From contig NZ_PCPZ01000002.1 in the NCBI RefSeq assembly GCF_002979865.1, positions 496,001-560,000 of the forward strand: 64,000 nt of DNA, written 5' to 3'. Below are positions 59,758-64,000 of this stretch, one piece after another. The notes below the pieces were generated by a model. The model made no database searches. It saw only the letters and a list, made by a program, of their open reading frames with translations, and had not been told where the DNA came from. How positions within the stretch are numbered: position 1 is the stretch's first letter; every line of letters begins with the position of its first letter. Both the position numbers and the translations under genes were made by a program. The DNA comes from Arthrobacter sp. MYb214 (GTDB taxonomy: Bacteria > Actinomycetota > Actinomycetes > Actinomycetales > Micrococcaceae).

Positions 59758-60237
59758 ATGCCTGCATTCGCGGGAATGGACGAATCCGGGCAGTTGTTGC
59801 AGCAGCTCGCCGCAGACTTCATCGCGTCGGGAATCGCAGGAACGGCGTTGGAGCGAACCATTGAATGGGTTGATACCGATGCTGCGGGGCATCATCATAA
59901 TTCAGCCATCTTGCGCTTCGTCGAGGCGGCCGAAGCCAAACTGTTTCGCGAGGCTGGCGCGGAGTCCTACTTCTCCATCTCGCCACGAGTCCGCCATGAG
60001 GTCGACTATCGGGCCAAGCTGTATTTCGGCCAAGCGGTGACCACCGCGATTCGCGTGGAGAAGGTCGGGGCCAGTTCGATGTCGTTCGGATTCAAGGTCT
60101 GGGGGCATGCGCACCAAGGGCGCGGGTTCGCGCTGGCCGCTGAAGGCCGTTTCGTGACAGTGTGCGTTCCAGTTGGCGGTGAGTCATCTGCCCCCTGGCC
60201 CCGTGAAATCCTCGCTGGCATTGATGCTGGTTCCTGA
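59758..60237 (+). CDS. Acyl-CoA thioesterase, hotdog fold (4-hydroxybenzoyl-CoA type)
   Basis: ATG 59758 after GGGGG gives 159 residues. ERTIEWVDTDAAGHHHNSAILRFVEAAEAKLF contains the Asp-x-Asp-x-x-Gly-His motif of 4HBT-family thioesterases, where the first Asp is catalytic; RVRHEVDYRAKLYFG follows. It likely removes CoA from an aryl- or acyl-CoA. It is divergent from the AAHS transporter, sharing a 113-base promoter region. Confidence 0.85.
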   Translation: MPAFAGMDESGQLLQQLAADFIASGIAGTALERTIEWVDTDAAGHHHNSAILRFVEAAEAKLFREAGAESYFSISPRVRHEVDYRAKLYFGQAVTTAIRVEKVGASSMSFGFKVWGHAHQGRGFALAAEGRFVTVCVPVGGESSAPWPREILAGIDAGS

Positions 60238-60446
60238 GCGCGGCACCGCGCTCCGTGCGAGCTGGTGGATATATGCGCGAGCCAGATTTGCGGAACTAGG
60301 TCTTCGCCCCTGGTTCTCCTTCGGGTGGCCTGTTGGCTAGCAGAGGTGGTGCTGGTAGATTGAAGCTAATTCCGCGAATGTGACGATCGTCAGGATCTCT
60401 CTATCGTCGGAATGTGTCCTGGACCGTCTCTGCCCAAGGAGAAACA

Positions 60447-61262
60447 ATGCCTGCTGCCGAAGAAACTTGCACGAGCGCGATATTGTCCGCTCTGGCCTCC
60501 GGGACTGTCCAAGTCCATGACCTGACTGCCCCGCTGTCGGACAGGACTCCAACCTTAGTACTGCCCGATCCGTTCTCGAACCTCATTGATTTCAGTCTCG
60601 AAGAGGTCTCGGCCTACAACGAGCCCGGACCATACTGGAAGCACCACAATATCCATACTGGTGAGCACATCGGAACGCATATAGATGCGCCGATCCACTG
60701 GATTTCGGGACGAGGGGGCAAGGACGTGTCGCAGATTGATCCGCAACGCCTGGTAGGTCCGGCCGTCGTGTTGGACTTCAGATCCTTAGCAGCAGATGAT
60801 CCGGATGTTCTCATCGATGTGCACCATTTGGAAACGTGGCAATCGGAATATGGGCGGTTTCCTTCCAACGCGTGGCTGCTTTTCCGCACCGGATGGGAGC
60901 AATACGGTGATGACAAGACAGCTTTCCTGAATGTCGATGCCACCGGATCGCATACTCCCGGGTTTACTGCGGAGTGCGCCAGATACATCGCCGAGAAGCT
61001 GGACATTTCCGGCATCGGCGTGGAAACGGTGGGGATCGATTCCGGCAATGCTGGAGCACTGGAGCCGCCATTCCCCATGCATTACTTCCTGCTCGGTGCA
61101 GACAAATACGGGATCACCTCGCTGAAGAACTTGGACAAGCTGCCCGTGTTCGGAGCGATGCTAGTGGTTGCCCCTCTGCCCATAGTTGGCGGTACCGGCG
61201 CACCGACCCGGGTGCTGGCATTAGCGCCCCAAAACACCAAGAAAATGGAGGCACAATCGTGA
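60447..61262 (+). CDS. Cyclase-family hydrolase (isatin hydrolase/kynurenine formamidase fold)
   Basis: The start is ATG 60447 with AAGGAG six bases upstream; an in-frame GTG at 60414 would place that site inside the gene. The 271-residue protein has the metal motif HTGEHIGTHIDAPIHW (H-x-G-T-H-x-D-x-P-x-H), with LLFRTGWEQYG, and GIDSGNAGALEP. Known members hydrolyse isatin, N-formylkynurenine or related cyclic amides. Its stop overlaps the start of a ThDP enzyme (GTGA), so the two steps are probably consecutive. Confidence 0.88.
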   Translation: MPAAEETCTSAILSALASGTVQVHDLTAPLSDRTPTLVLPDPFSNLIDFSLEEVSAYNEPGPYWKHHNIHTGEHIGTHIDAPIHWISGRGGKDVSQIDPQRLVGPAVVLDFRSLAADDPDVLIDVHHLETWQSEYGRFPSNAWLLFRTGWEQYGDDKTAFLNVDATGSHTPGFTAECARYIAEKLDISGIGVETVGIDSGNAGALEPPFPMHYFLLGADKYGITSLKNLDKLPVFGAMLVVAPLPIVGGTGAPTRVLALAPQNTKKMEAQS

Positions 61263-62911
61263 ACGTTGCTGAACTGGTCGGCAAGACGCTGGCAAACTTG
61301 GGCGTAGGGCACGCTTTCGGCGTGGTGGGAAGCGGGAACTTTGATGTCACGAATGCACTGATTGCCAACGGGGTGCCATATACCGCAGCGCGGCATGAGG
61401 GCGGCGCAGCAACGATGGCCGATGCCTACTCACGGACCAGCGGCCAGATCGGCGTGGTCTCGGTGCACCAGGGGTGCGGCCTGACCAACGCGGCCACCGG
61501 CATTGGAGAAGCCGCCAAGTCACGCACCCCGATGATCGTGCTGGCCGCCGAAGCCGCCCCGAGCGCCGTGTATTCGAACTTCGCCATGGACCAGGGCTCC
61601 TTCTCAACCTCCGTCTACGCCGTCTCCGAACGAATCCACAGCGCCCGCACGGCAGTGGCCGATACAGTTCGCGCCTACCGCAGAGCAGTGAACGACCGGC
61701 GGACGGTTGTACTGAACCTGCCATTGAACATCCAAGGGCTCGAAGCTCCGGAATCCCCGGTGGCAGCCGAGGTGGTTCCGGCGGAGCCGGTCCGCCCCTC
61801 GCGTGCCGCGGTGCGAGCGCTGGCGGTACTGATCGAAAATGCCCGGCGCCCGGTGTTCGTCGCAGGGCGCGGCGGACGCGGGGCCAAGGCCGAAATCCTG
61901 GCGCTGGCCCGGCACAGCGGGGCGCTGGTGGCGACCTCGGCGGTGGCCAAGGGCCTGTTCAACGACGAGGAATTCAGTCTCGGGATCTCCGGCGGGTTCT
62001 CGTCGCCGCTGGCCGCCGAGTTGATTGCTGGAGCAGATCTGATTGTGGGCTTTGGCTGCGCGCTGAACATGTGGACCATGCGCCACGGACGGCTCATTTC
62101 CGAGGGCACCAAGGTAGTGCAGGTGGACCTGGAAGAGTCCGCCCTGGGGGCGAACCGGCGCATCGACTTGGGCGTGATCGGCGACTCGGCGCAAAGCGCA
62201 CGCGATGCGCTGGAATATCTTGAAACGCAGAAGATGCCGGCGCGCGAAGGCTACCGCACCTCCGCGGTGAGCCAGCAGATCGCCGAGGGGGCCAACTGGA
62301 GCCAGGTAGCCTACCGGGACCTGTCCACAGACGACCGCATCGATCCGCGAACTCTGACCAAGTCGCTGGATGAGCTGCTGCCGGCCGAGCGCATCGTCAG
62401 CGTGGACTCGGGCAACTTCATGGGATACCCGAGCCAGTTTCTCGCCGTTCCAGACGAGCACGGTTTCTGCTTTACCCAGGCGTTCCAGGCGATCGGCCTG
62501 GGGCTCTACACGGCCATCGGAGCGGCTTTGGCGCAGCCCGGGCGCTTGCCGGTGCTCGGCACCGGAGACGGCGGATTCCACATGGCCATCGCCGAACTGG
62601 ATACCGCGGTTCGGCTGAAGCTGCCAATGGTGTGCATCGTCTACAACGATGCCGCCTACGGGGCGGAGGTACATCATTTCGGCGATACGGGTACGGCACC
62701 GAATATGGACTCGGTGACCTTCCCTGACACCGATTTCGCAGCCATCGGCCGCGGTTTCGGAGCCGATGGCATCACGGTGCGCAAGCTGGAGGATCTTGAC
62801 GCGGTAGCCAGCTGGCTCGGCTCGGATCCCACGGGGCCGCTGGTCATCGACGCGAAAATCGCTTCGGACGGCGGTGCGTGGTGGCTAGCGGAGGCATTCA
62901 AGGGGCACTAG
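61259..62911 (+). CDS. Thiamine diphosphate-dependent enzyme (benzoylformate decarboxylase/acetolactate synthase-like)
   Basis: GTG 61259 overlaps the cyclase stop. The 550-residue protein has the three ThDP-fold domains: an N-terminal part with the conserved Glu in ARHEGGAATMADAYSRTSG, a middle domain (about 185-330), and the cofactor motif GTGDGGFHM..VYNDAAYG. This superfamily includes decarboxylases of aryl-2-oxo acids and carboligases. After isatin hydrolysis the product isatinate is an aryl-2-oxo acid, so decarboxylation to 2-aminobenzaldehyde is a plausible but unproven reaction. Its stop codon shares a CTAG with the convergent permease gene. Confidence 0.88.
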   Translation: MNVAELVGKTLANLGVGHAFGVVGSGNFDVTNALIANGVPYTAARHEGGAATMADAYSRTSGQIGVVSVHQGCGLTNAATGIGEAAKSRTPMIVLAAEAAPSAVYSNFAMDQGSFSTSVYAVSERIHSARTAVADTVRAYRRAVNDRRTVVLNLPLNIQGLEAPESPVAAEVVPAEPVRPSRAAVRALAVLIENARRPVFVAGRGGRGAKAEILALARHSGALVATSAVAKGLFNDEEFSLGISGGFSSPLAAELIAGADLIVGFGCALNMWTMRHGRLISEGTKVVQVDLEESALGANRRIDLGVIGDSAQSARDALEYLETQKMPAREGYRTSAVSQQIAEGANWSQVAYRDLSTDDRIDPRTLTKSLDELLPAERIVSVDSGNFMGYPSQFLAVPDEHGFCFTQAFQAIGLGLYTAIGAALAQPGRLPVLGTGDGGFHMAIAELDTAVRLKLPMVCIVYNDAAYGAEVHHFGDTGTAPNMDSVTFPDTDFAAIGRGFGADGITVRKLEDLDAVASWLGSDPTGPLVIDAKIASDGGAWWLAEAFKGH

Positions 62912-64000
62912 CCCAGCCCTGGAACCGCGATTGCTGGTGGGTGGCCCCGGTGCGGCGCATGGTGCGCTGCGCCGGGGCTCGCTTGCACCTTCAAGGCGTC
63001 GCTGATCTTTTCAGGCTCGCGCGGCTGGCTTGAGCCGCCAGTCTTCTCATTCCCGGTGCCTGGACCTGCCTGTGCCAGCTTCATGCGCTTGCGCATCAGG
63101 AAGTACGGGGCAGAGACGGTCAAGGCGAAGGGAATGCCGAACAGCAACGTCATGGAGAATTGCTCGGTGAACAAGGTCGTGACCAGCAACGCGGCCATCA
63201 GCTGCGCCCCGGCCGCGGATCCAGCGGGATAGTACGGCAGGCGGTATTTAAGCGGTGCTGCACTGCGCCGATGGGAACGGCGGAAGAACAAGTGCGTGAT
63301 GAAGATCAGCATCCAGGCCATCATTGCGCCGAACATCGACAGTGCCATCATTATTGTGAAACCGGATTCTGGATTCGATGCGTAGATGATGGCGGCCACG
63401 GCGATTCCGCCAGCAGAGAGCAGCAGGGCGTTGACCGGCGCGCCGTTCTTCTTCAATTTACCCAAGCTGCTCGGAGCCTGCCCGGCGCGGGATAGAGAGA
63501 ACATCATTCGCGTGGAGATGTACAGCTGCGAGTTCATGGCGGAGAGTGCGGCGATGATGACCACGAAATTGAGAATGGAATCGGCAAACGGGATGCCGAT
63601 CACCTGCATCACCGTGACGAACGGGCTGTCGCCTTCGAGGATCTCGCTGACGGGTGCGATGGCAAGGATCAGCGACAGGGTCAGGATGCAGAAGAGGAAG
63701 AGCCTGAACCAGGTCACCTTGAAGGCCTTCTTCACTGCGACTTCGGGATCTCTTGCCTCACCGGCTGCGACGGCGATCATTTCGATGCTCAGGTAGGAGA
63801 AGATCGCCACGACAACGGCAAACCAGACACCTTGGGCCCCGCCCATGAAGAATCCGGATTCCGCGGTGTAGTTCTGGAAACCGAAATCGTTGCCCCGCTG
63901 GCCGAAGACCAGATAGGCGGCAAGCAGGATGAACGCGGCAATAGCGAATACCTTGGTGGCGGAGAACCAGTATTCCAGTGTTCCGAAGGCCTTGACATTG
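62908..64000 (-). CDS. APC-family amino acid permease (partial, runs off the window)
   Basis: The frame is open from 62908 to the end of the window, so the N-terminal part is missing. The visible 363 or so residues contain about nine helices, with YLSIEMIAVAAGEARDPEVAVKKAF (the conserved loop after helix 6 of the amino acid transporters), NSQLYISTRMMFSLSRAGQAP and MFGAMMAWMLIFITHLFFRR. This is the AAT/GABA permease branch (proline, aromatic amino acids, GABA). The C-terminal 60 residues are polar and low-complexity. It could bring in an aromatic amino acid or amine for the adjacent island. Confidence 0.9.
   Translation of the reverse strand, partial: NVKAFGTLEYWFSATKVFAIAAFILLAAYLVFGQRGNDFGFQNYTAESGFFMGGAQGVWFAVVVAIFSYLSIEMIAVAAGEARDPEVAVKKAFKVTWFRLFLFCILTLSLILAIAPVSEILEGDSPFVTVMQVIGIPFADSILNFVVIIAALSAMNSQLYISTRMMFSLSRAGQAPSSLGKLKKNGAPVNALLLSAGGIAVAAIIYASNPESGFTIMMALSMFGAMMAWMLIFITHLFFRRSHRRSAAPLKYRLPYYPAGSAAGAQLMAALLVTTLFTEQFSMTLLFGIPFALTVSAPYFLMRKRMKLAQAGPGTGNEKTGGSSQPREPEKISDALKVQASPGAAHHAPHRGHPPAIAVPGLG

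Overview
The window is chromosomal DNA of a GC-rich actinobacterium, most likely a Micrococcaceae member (Arthrobacter/Glutamicibacter type). The evidence is frequent GTG/TTG starts and GTGA/ATGA gene overlaps, an IF2 with a long Pro/Arg/Gly-rich N-terminal arm, an MPT70/83-type fasciclin lipoprotein beside a SigK/RskA pair, a PaaX-type regulator and an OleBC fusion of the kind known from Micrococcus luteus. No rRNA, tRNA, CRISPR array, phage or intact insertion sequence was seen.

Layout. 0-4.4 kb: nusA(end)-ylxR-infB-rbfA translation/transcription block closed by a perfect hairpin. 4.5-9.2 kb: a DUF1905 protein, then a minus-strand module of fasciclin lipoprotein - sigK - rskA - membrane sulfite-oxidase-like molybdoenzyme, with two matching SigK-type promoter motifs. 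9.3-13.4 kb: truB, two small membrane proteins, ribF, a methyltransferase and rpsO. In many bacteria rpsO is followed closely by pnp. Here pnp lies at 50.2 kb, and the intervening 36.8 kb is accessory: a sulfonate-type ABC importer with a DszA/NtaA-like flavin monooxygenase (13.8-17.9), a broken toxin-like fragment plus putative immunity gene (18.1-19.0), a DJ-1/PfpI protein, an amidohydrolase and an MFS carrier (19.2-23.2), a phosphonate uptake and catabolism locus (23.4-30.1), an LD-carboxypeptidase-like protein, a DUF4282 protein, a tripartite tricarboxylate transporter with universal stress protein and divergent two-component system (31.8-37.9), prephenate dehydratase, an oleA-oleBC-oleD hydrocarbon operon (38.9-43.5), a YjiH membrane protein, an ADP-ribosylglycohydrolase, a DUF1883 protein and a zinc alcohol dehydrogenase.

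After pnp (50.2-52.4), the last 11 kb carry a second catabolic island: a PaaX-family regulator, an arylformamidase-like hydrolase, a cupin, a metallo-beta-lactamase-fold hydrolase, two MFS carriers (one of the aromatic-acid AAHS type), a hotdog thioesterase, a cyclase-family (isatin hydrolase/kynurenine formamidase fold) hydrolase translationally coupled to a ThDP enzyme, and an amino acid permease running off the end.

How the genes work together. The phosphonate locus is the most coherent system. A divergent promoter region carries two copies of an ACTTGTwTGAwCAAG operator exactly 100 bp apart and a PhoP-box-like 11-bp direct repeat. It drives an FAD amine oxidase plus PhnDCE importer in one direction and a GntR regulator, a phosphonatase-like HAD hydrolase and a class V aminotransferase in the other. 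The Ole operon is complete and coupled by GTGA overlaps. The SigK module is self-contained, with the sigma factor, the anti-sigma factor and two candidate target promoters all present.
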